NCBI RefSeq assembly: GCF_001427385.1
Contig: NZ_LMGJ01000038.1
Coordinates: 138,048-183,338, forward strand
Source of the DNA: Mesorhizobium sp. Root157
GTDB lineage: Bacteria > Pseudomonadota > Alphaproteobacteria > Rhizobiales > Rhizobiaceae
Length of the DNA: 45,291 nt
Direction: 5' to 3'
Under the pieces are notes generated by a model. The model was given only the letters and a program-made list of their open reading frames with translations. It was not told the origin of the DNA and made no database searches. This document shows, in pieces, positions 22,705 through 30,874 of this stretch. Within the stretch, counting starts at the first letter, position 1. Each line of letters begins with the position of its first letter. The position numbers were made by a program, and so were the translations under genes.

Positions 22705-24318
22705 TCACCCTTGCAGAATGCCGCCGGCTTTCGCCAGCGCCTCCGGTGTATCCACATCGACGGCAGCTGCTGGCCCGATCTCGATATCGATCACGTCGAG
22801 GCCTTCAGATTCGACCAGATGGCGCGCGCCGGTGTCGCCTTCCAGTTGCGCCACCGCCATAAACAGCGAGCGCGGCAGGATCACCGGATTGCCGCGCCTG
22901 CCGCCGTAGGAGGCGCGCACCACGGCCTTGCCGCCGCTCTTGCGAAAGGCATCGATCAGGTGGTCGATGTCGGCGGACGAGACGCCCGGCATGTCGCCAA
23001 GCACGATCATCGCGCCGGCAGCCGAAGCCGGCACCCTCGCAATGCCGGCCTTCAGCGAAGACGACAGGCCTTCTGCAAAATGCGGATTGTCCGCAATGGC
23101 AAGGTCGAGCCCGGCCAGTGCCGCATGAACACGCTCGCTTTGATGGCCGGTGACGACAACGGCGCCCGAAGCCTTCGACGCTAGCACGCGCTCGGCGGCG
23201 CGGCGCACCAGCGGCTGGCCCTCGAACAGCGCCACAAGTTTGTTCGGTCCGCCCATGCGGCTGGAGCGGCCAGCGGCCAGAAGCACCACATGCACTTGAG
23301 GGTGCAAGGGAACCGGCACCGGCTCGCGCGGCTCGGGGCGTGAGGGAATCTCCATCAAAAGCCCGCCCACACCCATGCCGGCGATATCGTCGCCGGTTAC
23401 GTCGATGCCGGCGAACAGGCGATCCAGCACCCAGTCGAAACCATTCGGCTTGGGGCTGCGCGCGCAGCCCGGCGCGCCCAGCACCGGCTTGCCGTGACGT
23501 TCCCCCAACACGAACAGATTGCCCGGATCGACCGGCATGCCGGAGCGGAACACCGTGCCCCCGGAGGCGCGGATCGCGGCCGGAATGACATCGTCGTCCG
23601 GGTCGCTCATGGCGGAAGCGCCGAACACCAGCACCATGTCGCTGGTCTCGGCCAACTGGCCAATGGCCTTTGCCACCGCGCCAGGCTCATGGGGTGTGCG
23701 CTTTTCCTCCGAAACGCGGCTGCCGGAGCGCGCGAGCCGCGCTTCCGTAACCCTGATCGTCTTGTCCAGGACACTGTCCTTGAGGGTCGACAACGTCGTC
23801 TGGACGACGCCGACCGTCTGCGGCCTGAACGCATTGACGGCGAAGGCCGTCTTGCCTTTGGCCAGGCGAACGATCTCGTCGATGACCGCAGCCGAAACGG
23901 CGAACGGGATGATCTTGACGGTCGCCACCATCTGGCCGGCGATGACGGGCGCATATTCGGCCAGCGTCGCGATGGTCACGTCGGGATCGACGCGGTTGGC
24001 GGCGTCGATCAAGGCCTTGTCGACGGTGAAGACGCCGTCCGTCTCGGCGAAAATGTTGACGCGCCCGGTCGCCGCCGGCTTTGCCTCCGCGCCGGTGAAG
24101 CGCAGCGCCTGGGTGATACGGGTCGCGGCATCGTTTTCCTCGATGTCGCTCTCGTCGAGGACGGCGACGATCACCTCGGCCATGCCGGCGGCGCGCATCT
24201 CGGCAATATCTTCCGCCGTCAGCACGCGCGCCTTGCGGAAGCGCTTTTCGCCGACCATGGCGGAGTGCGCCAGAATTGCGCCCTCGGCCTCGTCGAGCCG
24301 TACCGGACCGAATTTCAT
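22705..24318 (-). CDS. Molybdopterin-binding / MocA-like nucleotidyltransferase fusion
   Basis: A 537-residue fusion. Residues 1-340 resemble a MoeA/MogA-type molybdopterin-binding domain (VFGASAMSDPDDDVIPAAI, VLGERHGKPVLGAPGCARSP). Residues 345-537 are a MobA/MocA nucleotidyltransferase with VHVVLLAAGRSSRMGGPNKL, VVVTGHQSERV, MIVLGDMPGVS and GRRGNPVILP. MocA-type enzymes add CMP to molybdopterin cofactor for molybdenum hydroxylases, so cytosolic cofactor finishing is likely. The ATG at 24318 overlaps the xdhC stop as ATGA. Its place beside xdhC, coxE-like and moxR genes supports this. Confidence 0.9.
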   Translation of the reverse strand: MKFGPVRLDEAEGAILAHSAMVGEKRFRKARVLTAEDIAEMRAAGMAEVIVAVLDESDIEENDAATRITQALRFTGAEAKPAATGRVNIFAETDGVFTVDKALIDAANRVDPDVTIATLAEYAPVIAGQMVATVKIIPFAVSAAVIDEIVRLAKGKTAFAVNAFRPQTVGVVQTTLSTLKDSVLDKTIRVTEARLARSGSRVSEEKRTPHEPGAVAKAIGQLAETSDMVLVFGASAMSDPDDDVIPAAIRASGGTVFRSGMPVDPGNLFVLGERHGKPVLGAPGCARSPKPNGFDWVLDRLFAGIDVTGDDIAGMGVGGLLMEIPSRPEPREPVPVPLHPQVHVVLLAAGRSSRMGGPNKLVALFEGQPLVRRAAERVLASKASGAVVVTGHQSERVHAALAGLDLAIADNPHFAEGLSSSLKAGIARVPASAAGAMIVLGDMPGVSSADIDHLIDAFRKSGGKAVVRASYGGRRGNPVILPRSLFMAVAQLEGDTGARHLVESEGLDVIDIEIGPAAAVDVDTPEALAKAGGILQG

Positions 24319-25019
24319 GCTGCTGCCTCCTTCGCCTCAAGGCCGCGCGAGCGGAAAGCGCGAACCACTTCAGCCAGAACGGCAACCGCGATCTCGGCCG
24401 GGCTTGCCGCGCCGATATCGATGCCGATCGGCGAATGGATGCGCTCGATCTGCTGTGGCGTCGCACCCATGGCCAGCAAGCGTTCGACGCGCCGGGCATG
24501 CGTCTTACGGCTTCCCAGCGCCCCGATATAGAAGCAGCCGGCGTCGAGCGCCGCCTTCAGCGGCATGTCATCGACCTTCGGATCGTGCGTGACTGCCGCC
24601 AGCGCGGTGTAACTGTCGAGCGGCTGGCGTTCCAGCACATCCTGCGGCCACTCGGCATGGAGCATGATTTCGGGGAAGCGTTCGGGCGTCGCGAAAGCGC
24701 TGCGCGGATCGATAATCTCGACCGGATAGCCGGCGATCCTGGCCATCGGCGCCAGCGCCTGGCTGATATGCACCGCCCCGATCACCACCAGGCGCGGATT
24801 GGGCAGGTGCGCGTTCAGGAACAGCGTGCGCCCTTCAACTTGCACCAACTCGGACTTGCCGGTGCGAAGCACCCTCGCCACCGCCGTGGCCAGTTCCCCG
24901 TCAACCGGATCGCCCTGCCGGACCAGCCGCGCGCCGCCTTCGTCCATGTCGGTGACGACAATGGCCGCCCGGCGCGCCCGACGCTCGGCGTTCAGTTTTT
25001 CCAGTATCTTGATGTCCAC
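24315..25019 (-). CDS. XdhC family protein with Rossmann domain
   Basis: A 234-residue protein. An N-terminal region of about 70 residues leads into a Rossmann-like XdhC C-terminal domain: LVVIGAVHISQALAPMARIAG, IIDPRSAFATPERFP, AAVTHDPKVDDMPL and YIGALGSRKTHARR, then IGIDIGAASPAEIAVAVLAE. XdhC-type proteins bind molybdenum cofactor and assist its sulfuration and insertion into xanthine dehydrogenase-like enzymes. The start is GTG at 25019 with GAGGGGG 8 bases before it. It overlaps the MocA-like gene by 4 bases. A 120-bp palindromic repeat separates it from the second xdhC-like gene. Confidence 0.92.
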   Translation of the reverse strand: MDIKILEKLNAERRARRAAIVVTDMDEGGARLVRQGDPVDGELATAVARVLRTGKSELVQVEGRTLFLNAHLPNPRLVVIGAVHISQALAPMARIAGYPVEIIDPRSAFATPERFPEIMLHAEWPQDVLERQPLDSYTALAAVTHDPKVDDMPLKAALDAGCFYIGALGSRKTHARRVERLLAMGATPQQIERIHSPIGIDIGAASPAEIAVAVLAEVVRAFRSRGLEAKEAAA

Positions 25020-25033
25020 TAAAGCGCCCCCTC

Positions 25034-25153
25034 AAAATGCTTCAGGACGAGGCGAAAATCGTGAGGTTCGAGAACCGGAGCGGAGCGTACATTCAGGCAC
25101 GTGAGCACCGGAAGCGAAGAACTCGCGATTTGCAGCCCGTCCTCAAGCATTTT
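25034..25153. repeat. 120-bp palindromic intergenic repeat between two xdhC genes
   Basis: The left arm starts AAAATGCTTCAGGACG and the right arm, inverted, starts AAAATGCTTGAGGACG; the arms match imperfectly over about 45 bp. The right end overlaps the TAA stop of the upstream xdhC-like gene by 2 bases, and the left end lies 14 bases before the GTG start of the next gene, next to its Shine-Dalgarno. No reading frame is shared across it. It looks like a dispersed palindromic repeat placed inside an operon. Confidence 0.7.
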
Positions 25154-25493
25154 AGCTATCCAGCCGTTCCACATAGACCTTGATCCTGCCCCCGCACGAC
25201 AGGCCGACCCGCCACGCGGTTTCGTCGGCAACGCCGAATTCCAGCATTTTTGCCTTACCCGTTTCGATCACGTCGATGGCTTCCGTCACCACCGCGCCCT
25301 CCACGCATCCGCCGGAAACCGACCCCTGGAAATTGCCTTCGGCATCGATGACCAGATGGCTGCCCACCGGGCGCGGCGCAGACCCCCAGGTCTCCACCAC
25401 CGTCGCAAGGGCGACTTCGCGGCCGTCCTTCACCCAGCCTTCCGCGATGATCAACGGATCGCGGGCTTCATCGATATAGGCACTGGCTTCCAT
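25152..25493 (-). CDS. XdhC/CoxI-type N-terminal domain protein
   Basis: A 113-residue protein with the XdhC/CoxI N-terminal domain: ALATVVETWGSAPRPVGSHL, VIDAEGNFQGSVSGGCVEGA and VGLSCGGRIKVYVERL. The conserved SGGC and CGG cysteines are both present; in XdhC they are linked to cofactor sulfuration. It lacks a Rossmann domain, which is in the separate gene at 24315-25019, so the two probably work together. GGGAGAAGGAAG precedes the ATG. It lies 18 bases after the VWA gene. This split arrangement is, to my recollection, common in rhizobia rather than a frameshift. Confidence 0.9.
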   Translation of the reverse strand: MEASAYIDEARDPLIIAEGWVKDGREVALATVVETWGSAPRPVGSHLVIDAEGNFQGSVSGGCVEGAVVTEAIDVIETGKAKMLEFGVADETAWRVGLSCGGRIKVYVERLDS

Positions 25494-25511
25494 CTTCCTT
25501 CTCCCGGACTG

Positions 25512-26762
25512 TCACGCGGCGCGCCTGCTCTCGGCCTCGACCCATCGGCGCGGATCGACCGAGGTCGCGGAGCGCCGGTCGAGCGAGGCGCACAAATCGG
25601 CAAGCGCATCGAGATTGTGCACGGCGCGGAACTCATCGACATGCGGCAGCATGGCCCGAACCCCGCGCGCCTTGGCCTCGAAGCCGTCGAAGCGCAGCAA
25701 AGGATTGAGCCAGATCAGGCGCCGGCAGGACTTGTGCAGCCTTTCAAGCTCGCTCGACAGGCCGCCGACGTCGTCGCGCTCCAGTCCGTCGGTAATCAAC
25801 AGCACCATCGCGCCCTGCCCCAGCACGCGCCGCGACCACAGCCGGTTGAACTCGGCCAGCGCATCGCCGATGCGGGTGCCGCCGGACCAGTCCTTCACCG
25901 CCGCCGAGCAATCGGCCAGGGCGACATCGGGGTCGCGGTGGCGCATCTGGCGGGTCAGATTGGTCAGCCGCGTGCCGAAGACGAAGGCGTGGACGCGCCG
26001 GCGTTTTTCGGTCAACGCATGCAGGAAATGCAGGAAGATGCGCGAATACTGGCTCATCGAACCGGAAATATCGGCCAGCACCACCAGGGGTGGATGCACT
26101 TGCCTGGCCGAGCGGAATTTCGGCAGCACCAGTTGCCCGCCGGTGCGCGCGGCCGCCCGCATCATGGCGCGCGGATCGATACGGCCGCCACGCGAATCGG
26201 GCTTGAAGCGCCGCGTGCGGACCAGATCGAACGGCAGCCTCAGTTCGGAAATGGCGCGCTTGGCGCCGGCCATTTCGGCGGCGTTCATCTGGGCGAAATC
26301 CTTGCCGCGCAGCACCTCGTCGCCGGACACGGTGAAGCGCGCGTCGACCTCGATCTCCGGCATCTCCTGAACCGGCTGATCCTTGCGGTGTCCCTCGAAC
26401 AGGGCGTCGGCAACGCGGCTTTCGGCAGCGCGAGGCTTGGCCTTCTCGCGCTTGTCCGGCGCCACCGGCGAAAACATCGCCAGCATCTTCTCGATCAGTT
26501 CGCGCGATTTCCAAAACAGGCGAAACGCCTCGTCGAACGTCTCGTGATCCTCGCGCCGCATCACCAGCACTGCATGCAGCGTCCAATAGAAGTCGTCACG
26601 GTTGCCGATGCCGGCCGCCAGCACAGCCTCGATGGCGTCCTTGACCGAAGCCGGACCGACCCTCAAGCCGGCCTTGCGCAGCGCGCGGGCAAAATAGACG
26701 ATGTTGTCGGCCATGCGCCCGTCGGGCGCCGCCTCTCTCGGTTCGTTTGGAGGTTTCGGCAC
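25512..26762 (-). CDS. VWA domain-containing CoxE-like protein
   Basis: A 416-residue protein. An N-terminal helical part (MADNIVYFARALRKAGLRVG, YWTLHAVLVMRREDHETFDE) leads to a von Willebrand A domain with a full metal-ion site: LADISGSMSQYS (DxSxS), WSGGTRIGDAL (Thr) and LLITDGLERDD (Asp). CoxE-type proteins act with a MoxR/CoxD ATPase to assemble the molybdenum-copper or molybdenum centre of hydroxylases such as CO dehydrogenase. GTG at 26762 is preferred because GGAG lies 8 bases before it, 5 bases after the moxR stop; ATG at 26714 would remove 16 residues. Confidence 0.9.
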   Translation of the reverse strand: MPKPPNEPREAAPDGRMADNIVYFARALRKAGLRVGPASVKDAIEAVLAAGIGNRDDFYWTLHAVLVMRREDHETFDEAFRLFWKSRELIEKMLAMFSPVAPDKREKAKPRAAESRVADALFEGHRKDQPVQEMPEIEVDARFTVSGDEVLRGKDFAQMNAAEMAGAKRAISELRLPFDLVRTRRFKPDSRGGRIDPRAMMRAAARTGGQLVLPKFRSARQVHPPLVVLADISGSMSQYSRIFLHFLHALTEKRRRVHAFVFGTRLTNLTRQMRHRDPDVALADCSAAVKDWSGGTRIGDALAEFNRLWSRRVLGQGAMVLLITDGLERDDVGGLSSELERLHKSCRRLIWLNPLLRFDGFEAKARGVRAMLPHVDEFRAVHNLDALADLCASLDRRSATSVDPRRWVEAESRRAA

Positions 26763-26767
26763 CGCAC

Positions 26768-27697
26768 TTACTCCGCCGCCGAAAGCTCGGCCTTCACCTC
26801 GTTGAGGATGCGCCGGCCCTCGCCCTGTCCGATGCGGGCAATATCGTCCTGGTATTTCAACAGCACGCCGATCGTGTCGGAAACCGTTTCCGGATCGAGC
26901 GCCACCTTGTCCAATTCGGTCAGTGCGCCGGCCCAGTCGATCGTCTCGGCCACGCCCGGCGCCTTGAACAGTTCGATCTGGCGCAATTTCTGCACGAAGG
27001 AGACGACTTCGGCGGACAGCCGGCGATTGGCCTCCGGTACCTTGCGCCGCACGATTTCCAGTTCGCGCTCGGCGTTCGGATAGTCGACCCAGTGGTAAAG
27101 GCAACGCCGCTTCAGGGCGTCGTGGATTTCGCGGGTGCGGTTGGTGGTGATGATGACCAGCGGCGGCTCTTCCGCCTTGATGGTGCCCAGTTCCGGCACC
27201 GTGACCTGGAAATCGGAGAGGATTTCGAGCAGGAACGCCTCGAAGGCCTCGTCGGTGCGGTCCAGTTCATCGATCAGGAATACGGGGGCCGCACCCGACT
27301 TGCCGGTCAGCGCCTCCAGAACCGGGCGGCGGATCAGGTATTTCTCCGAAAACACATTGCGTTCCATGTCGGAGCGGTCGACCTTGCCCGACGCCTCCTC
27401 CATACGGATCTCGATCATCTGCGCGGCATAGTTCCACTCGTAGACGGCGGACGAAACGTCGAGACCTTCATAGCACTGCAACCGGATCAGCCGGCGGCCC
27501 AGCGTCTCGGCCAGCACCTTGGCGATCTCGGTCTTGCCGACACCAGCCTCGCCTTCGAGAAACAAGGGACGCTTCATGCGCAGGCTGAGGAAAAGCACTG
27601 TTGCCAACGACCGGTCGGCGACGTAGTCCGCGCTGTTGAGAAGATCGAGCGTTTCGTCGATCGTCCGCGGCGCGGCGCGCGGGGAAAGGTCTTTCAT
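26768..27697 (-). CDS. MoxR family AAA+ ATPase (CoxD-like)
   Basis: A 309-residue ATPase. Walker A GEAGVGKTE (about residues 47-55), YEGLDVSSAVYEWNY, Walker B FLIDELDRTDEAFEAFLLEI and the sensor region IITTNRTREIHDALKRRC are in the expected order for MoxR proteins. These chaperone-like ATPases pair with VWA proteins to activate metalloenzymes. GGAG precedes the ATG at 27697. It heads the five-gene unit moxR - coxE-like - xdhC-N - xdhC-C - mocA-like. Because no hydroxylase subunit is in view, the client enzyme must be encoded elsewhere. Confidence 0.93.
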   Translation of the reverse strand: MKDLSPRAAPRTIDETLDLLNSADYVADRSLATVLFLSLRMKRPLFLEGEAGVGKTEIAKVLAETLGRRLIRLQCYEGLDVSSAVYEWNYAAQMIEIRMEEASGKVDRSDMERNVFSEKYLIRRPVLEALTGKSGAAPVFLIDELDRTDEAFEAFLLEILSDFQVTVPELGTIKAEEPPLVIITTNRTREIHDALKRRCLYHWVDYPNAERELEIVRRKVPEANRRLSAEVVSFVQKLRQIELFKAPGVAETIDWAGALTELDKVALDPETVSDTIGVLLKYQDDIARIGQGEGRRILNEVKAELSAAE

Positions 27698-27725
27698 TTC
27701 GTCTCCTGGCGCGCCTTACGCGCGC

Positions 27726-28220
27726 CTAAAGCACTGTATAGCCGCGATCATGATAGATCAGCGGTTGCAGGTTATCCCCGATACGCAAGCCTGTCACCTT
27801 GCCAAATAGTACCCTGTGCGTGGCCAGATCCTTGGTGTCGACCAACTCGCAATCGAAGACCGCGAGCGCATCCACAAGTGTCGGCGCGCCGGTCGAAATC
27901 GTGTCCCAGATTCCAAGCGCAAATCGCTCGGCAACGGAAAGACGGGTCAGGCCGGAAATGGCGGTTGCCAGCGGCTCGTGATGCGCGGCCAAAGTGTTCA
28001 ACGCAAAATTGCCGTTGACGATAAAGGCTTCGTTGTTGGGATTTTCGCGGTTGAGACACACCAGCACCATCGGCGGGGCATCGGATACCGAACACGCGGC
28101 CGTCACTGTCGCGCCGCGCAGGCCGCCCGGCCCGTCCGTCGTGACCACATGAACCTGGCCGGCGAACTTGGCCATCGCATCGCGATAGGCCTGCGGCCCA
28201 ATGTCGTTTTTCTTCAGCAC
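27726..28220 (-). CDS. Flavin reductase family protein (RutF/HpaC-like)
   Basis: A 164-residue flavin reductase-like split-barrel protein, normal for the NAD(P)H:FMN oxidoreductases that feed reduced flavin to two-component monooxygenases. Markers are KFAGQVHVVTTDGPGGLRGA, TVTAACSVSDAPPMVLVCLN, NGNFALNTLA and VDALAVFDCELVDTKDLATH. The start is GTG at 28220 with only weak upstream purines. No rut operon or monooxygenase component is nearby, so the partner enzyme is unknown. It lies 28 bases downstream of the moxR start and is divergent from the binding-protein gene. Confidence 0.87.
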   Translation of the reverse strand: MLKKNDIGPQAYRDAMAKFAGQVHVVTTDGPGGLRGATVTAACSVSDAPPMVLVCLNRENPNNEAFIVNGNFALNTLAAHHEPLATAISGLTRLSVAERFALGIWDTISTGAPTLVDALAVFDCELVDTKDLATHRVLFGKVTGLRIGDNLQPLIYHDRGYTVL

Positions 28221-28389
28221 CAGCGATTTTCCGTCATCTCGAACTTATCGCTATATATGGCCCAAGGCATCGGGCCACAAGCGAAGTGCTTGACAGATCA
28301 GCATGAACTTGCCGTGTTGCGCCCGAGCCAGCCACGGATTAGGTCTTGGCACGGTCGGCGTCTTGCCGGCAGTGAGGATTTTGGTCCCA

Positions 28390-29463
28390 ATGCGCGCAGC
28401 GACAGGCATAATGGCAATGCTCGGCAGTCTTTTGATTGCCGGCGTGGTCCATGCCGAAACGCTGACCATCGGCGTCGCCGCACCCTTGTCGGGACCATCG
28501 GCGCTGCTGGGCCAGCAGATCGTATCGGGTGCCGCGCTCGCGGCCCGAACCACCGGTGCGGAACTAAACACCGTCGACGATGCCTGCACCGCCGAAGGGG
28601 GTGCCGCCGCCGCACGCGCCTTCGCCGAGGCCAAGGTGCAGGTCGTCATCGGCTTTCTGTGCACCGAGGCGATAGAAGCCGCATTGCCGATCCTGAAGGG
28701 TGCCGGCATCCCAGCCGTCACCGTTGGCGTGCGCACCGAAAGCCTGACCGACCGCCGCGCCAAGACCGGCTGGCAGGTTTTCCGGCTCGGCCCGCGCGGC
28801 GACGACGAGCGCAACGCCGCCGCCACGATCCTGACCCGCCTATGGAAGGACGAGTTGTTCGCCATCGTCGACGACGGCACGATCTATGGCCGCGAAATGG
28901 CCGAGACGGTGCGCGCCGCCGTCGAGCAAGCTGCGCTGAAGCCAGTCTTCATGGACACCTTCCGCCCCGAGATGGACAACCAGATCGCGCTTGTCGGGCG
29001 TCTCAAGAAGGCCGGAGCCACCCACGTCTTCGCCGGAGGCGACGGCGCCGACATTGCCATCATGGCCCGTGACGCCGGCAATCTTGACGCCGGCATCGTC
29101 TTCGCTGGCGGCGAGGCCTTGCGCACGGCGCCGGGCGACGTGCCGTTTGCAACCGGCACCTTGATGATCGCCTTGCCGGGATGGTCCGAAACCGCCGACA
29201 AGACGGTGCTCGACGCCTTTGCTTCAGCCAATGTCATCGCCGAGGGCTACGCCCTGCCCGCCTACGCCGCCGTAGAGATTGCAAATGCCGCCTCGTCAGC
29301 GGCCCAATCCGCCGGAAAGCCTGTGGCGAACGCCCTTGCCGGGCAGGATTTCGCCACCGCCATCGGCACGATCCGCTTCGATCCAAAAGGCGATCTCAGC
29401 AAAAATCCGTACCGCGCCTATCGTTTCGACGGGCAACGCTTCCTCCCGCTCGAAGGGCAATGA
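28390..29463 (+). CDS. ABC transporter substrate-binding protein (Leu/Ile/Val-type)
   Basis: A 357-residue periplasmic binding protein. MRAATGIMAMLGSLLIAGVVHA is the signal peptide, followed by ETLTIGVAAPLSGPSALLGQ, the classic opening of branched-chain amino acid binding proteins; VIGFLCTEAIEAALPILKGAGIPAV and IVDDGTIYGREMAETVRAAV follow the type I periplasmic fold. Start ATG 28390 has only a weak Shine-Dalgarno. The stop overlaps the next start. No permease or ATPase genes accompany it, so it may share another transporter or serve as a sensor. Ligand unknown; amino acid or small amide is a reasonable guess. Confidence 0.87.
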   Translation: MRAATGIMAMLGSLLIAGVVHAETLTIGVAAPLSGPSALLGQQIVSGAALAARTTGAELNTVDDACTAEGGAAAARAFAEAKVQVVIGFLCTEAIEAALPILKGAGIPAVTVGVRTESLTDRRAKTGWQVFRLGPRGDDERNAAATILTRLWKDELFAIVDDGTIYGREMAETVRAAVEQAALKPVFMDTFRPEMDNQIALVGRLKKAGATHVFAGGDGADIAIMARDAGNLDAGIVFAGGEALRTAPGDVPFATGTLMIALPGWSETADKTVLDAFASANVIAEGYALPAYAAVEIANAASSAAQSAGKPVANALAGQDFATAIGTIRFDPKGDLSKNPYRAYRFDGQRFLPLEGQ

Positions 29464-30464
29464 TGTTCCGCACCGGCCCCAAGAACCTCATCACCGATGT
29501 GGCCGGCCTTCGCGTCGGCAATGCCGCCGATGCCAGGCTGAAATCCGGGGTTACGGCCCTGTTGTGCGACGAGCCTGCCGTGGCCAGCGTCCAGGTTCTC
29601 GGCGGCGCGCCGGGCACCCGCGAAACCGACTTGCTCGAACCGCACAATACGGTCGAAGCCGTCAACGCCGTCGTCCTCGCCGGTGGCTCCGCCTTCGGGC
29701 TGGACGCGGCATCGGGCGTACAGGCGGCGCTACGCGAACAAGGCGTCGGCTTCGTCGTCCAGGACCAGGTCGTGCCGATCGTGCCGGCCGCCATCCTATT
29801 CGACCTCGCCAATGGCGGCGACAAGGATTGGGGCCGCTACCCGCCCTATCGTGAGTTGGGCTACGAGGCCGCGCAAAACGCCGCCCTGGATTTCGCCATC
29901 GGTTCGGCAGGTGCCGGCACAGGCGCGCTGACAGCCGGTCTCAAGGGCGGGCTTGGCTCCGCCTCGACCGTGTTGGACAACGGCGTCACTGTCGCAGCAC
30001 TTGTCGCCGCCAATCCGCTTGGTTCGGTCACGGTCGGGCGGACGCGGCACTTCTGGGCTGCTCCGTTCGAGATCGGCGATGAGTTCGGCGGCCTTGGCTA
30101 CCCTCACCCGCTGCCCGACGATGCCCGCAGGATTGCCCTGAAATTCCACGAAAAGCCGCAAGGGGCCAGCACCACCATCGCCATCATCGCCACCAATGCG
30201 GTGCTGAACAAGGCAGCCGCCAAGCGCCTCGCCATCGCCGCGCATGACGGCTTTACCCGCGCCATCTGGCCAAGCCATACGCCCTTCGACGGCGACCTTG
30301 TGTTCGCGCTGGCAACCGGCAGGAGCGGCATTGCCCTTTCGCCCGAACAGGCAATCGATCTTGGCGCCGCCGCCGGCGCCACCATGGCGCGTGCCATCGC
30401 GCGAGGCATCTACGCCGCCACACCTGCCAAGGGCGATCTTTTTCCGGTATGGGCTGCGCGCTAG
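29463..30464 (+). CDS. P1 family peptidase (DmpA-like)
   Basis: A 333-residue self-cleaving N-terminal-nucleophile hydrolase. Family marks: ITDVAGLRVGNA near the N-terminus, VNAVVLAGGSAFGLDAASGV, GAGTGA plus KGGLGSAS in the middle, and ASTTIAIIATNAVLNKA, which contains the expected autocleavage region and Thr/Ser nucleophile. The family contains beta-aminopeptidases and nylon-oligomer hydrolases. ATG at 29463 (or 29460) overlaps the binding-protein stop, so the pair is coupled. The TAG stop lies in the CTAG end of MITE copy 3. Peptide or amide hydrolysis is inferred; substrate unknown. Confidence 0.9.
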   Translation: MFRTGPKNLITDVAGLRVGNAADARLKSGVTALLCDEPAVASVQVLGGAPGTRETDLLEPHNTVEAVNAVVLAGGSAFGLDAASGVQAALREQGVGFVVQDQVVPIVPAAILFDLANGGDKDWGRYPPYRELGYEAAQNAALDFAIGSAGAGTGALTAGLKGGLGSASTVLDNGVTVAALVAANPLGSVTVGRTRHFWAAPFEIGDEFGGLGYPHPLPDDARRIALKFHEKPQGASTTIAIIATNAVLNKAAAKRLAIAAHDGFTRAIWPSHTPFDGDLVFALATGRSGIALSPEQAIDLGAAAGATMARAIARGIYAATPAKGDLFPVWAAR

Positions 30465-30531
30465 GACCAATCGACATTCAGGTTTCGGGCGTGGCGCGAG
30501 CCGGATTTTGGTCCTGACAAGGAGAAAAGCG
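30461..30531. mobile_element. MITE-like element, copy 3 (partial, about 71 bp)
   Basis: Starts CTAGGACCAATCGACATTCAGG and then follows the left part of copies 1 and 2 with two or three changes until AAAAGCG, where similarity stops. The right inverted terminus is absent. The left CTAG gives the stop codon of the P1 peptidase gene, and the truncated right edge abuts the stop codon of the DUF2171 gene on the other strand. Confidence 0.75.
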
Positions 30532-30786
30532 TCAGGTCGGGTCCGACTGCTCCTCCTCGAACGATACGGCCACGTCGGAGTTGGCCGACAGCCGCACCCT
30601 GTCGCCCTCGACTTCGGCGATCAGGCTGGCGGGGATATAATGGTGGTGGCCCCGGTGCGAGCCTTCGCCACTGTCTTTTCGCGTGAGTTTGATCCTGTTG
30701 CCTTCGATACGGTCGACGGTGCCTATATGAACGCCATCGGCGCCAATCACTTCCATATGCTCGCGAACATTCGACGTATCGGTCAT
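30532..30786 (-). CDS. DUF2171 domain-containing protein
   Basis: An 84-residue soluble protein: MTDTSNVREHMEVIGADGVH, IGTVDRIEGNRIKLTRKDSG and HHHYIPASLIAEVEGDRVRL. This is the DUF2171 pattern, related to PRC-barrel-like small beta domains. A histidine-rich turn (HRGHHHY) and an acidic C-terminus (FEEEQSDP) are visible. The ATG at 30786 has GGAG 8 bases upstream; a longer open frame antisense to the next gene is not family-like. Its stop lies directly at the truncated edge of MITE copy 3. Function unknown; related proteins are often stress-associated. Confidence 0.85.
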   Translation of the reverse strand: MTDTSNVREHMEVIGADGVHIGTVDRIEGNRIKLTRKDSGEGSHRGHHHYIPASLIAEVEGDRVRLSANSDVAVSFEEEQSDPT

Positions 30787-30874
30787 GATGGTTCTCCGTT
30801 GAATTTCCGTGACACAACGGGCGAAACTGCAATTGGATGCATTATGACCATCCGGCAACCGGAGACGAGGTAGA

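Noticed and set aside
25060..25075. tRNA T-loop-like sequence GGTTCGAGAACC
   Set aside because: No cloverleaf or acceptor stem can be built; it lies inside the palindromic repeat.
24315..25493. Frameshifted or split xdhC gene
   Set aside because: Both parts have their own ribosome sites and complete domains, and separate XdhC N- and C-part proteins are, to my knowledge, usual in related bacteria. The palindrome between them has not cut a frame.
25101..27083. 660-codon plus-strand frame across the VWA and XdhC genes
   Set aside because: Opposite strand genes carry MIDAS and XdhC motifs; this frame is an antisense artefact of codon composition.
27726..28220. RutF of a pyrimidine degradation operon
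   Set aside because: None of the other rut genes is nearby; only the flavin reductase family can be supported.
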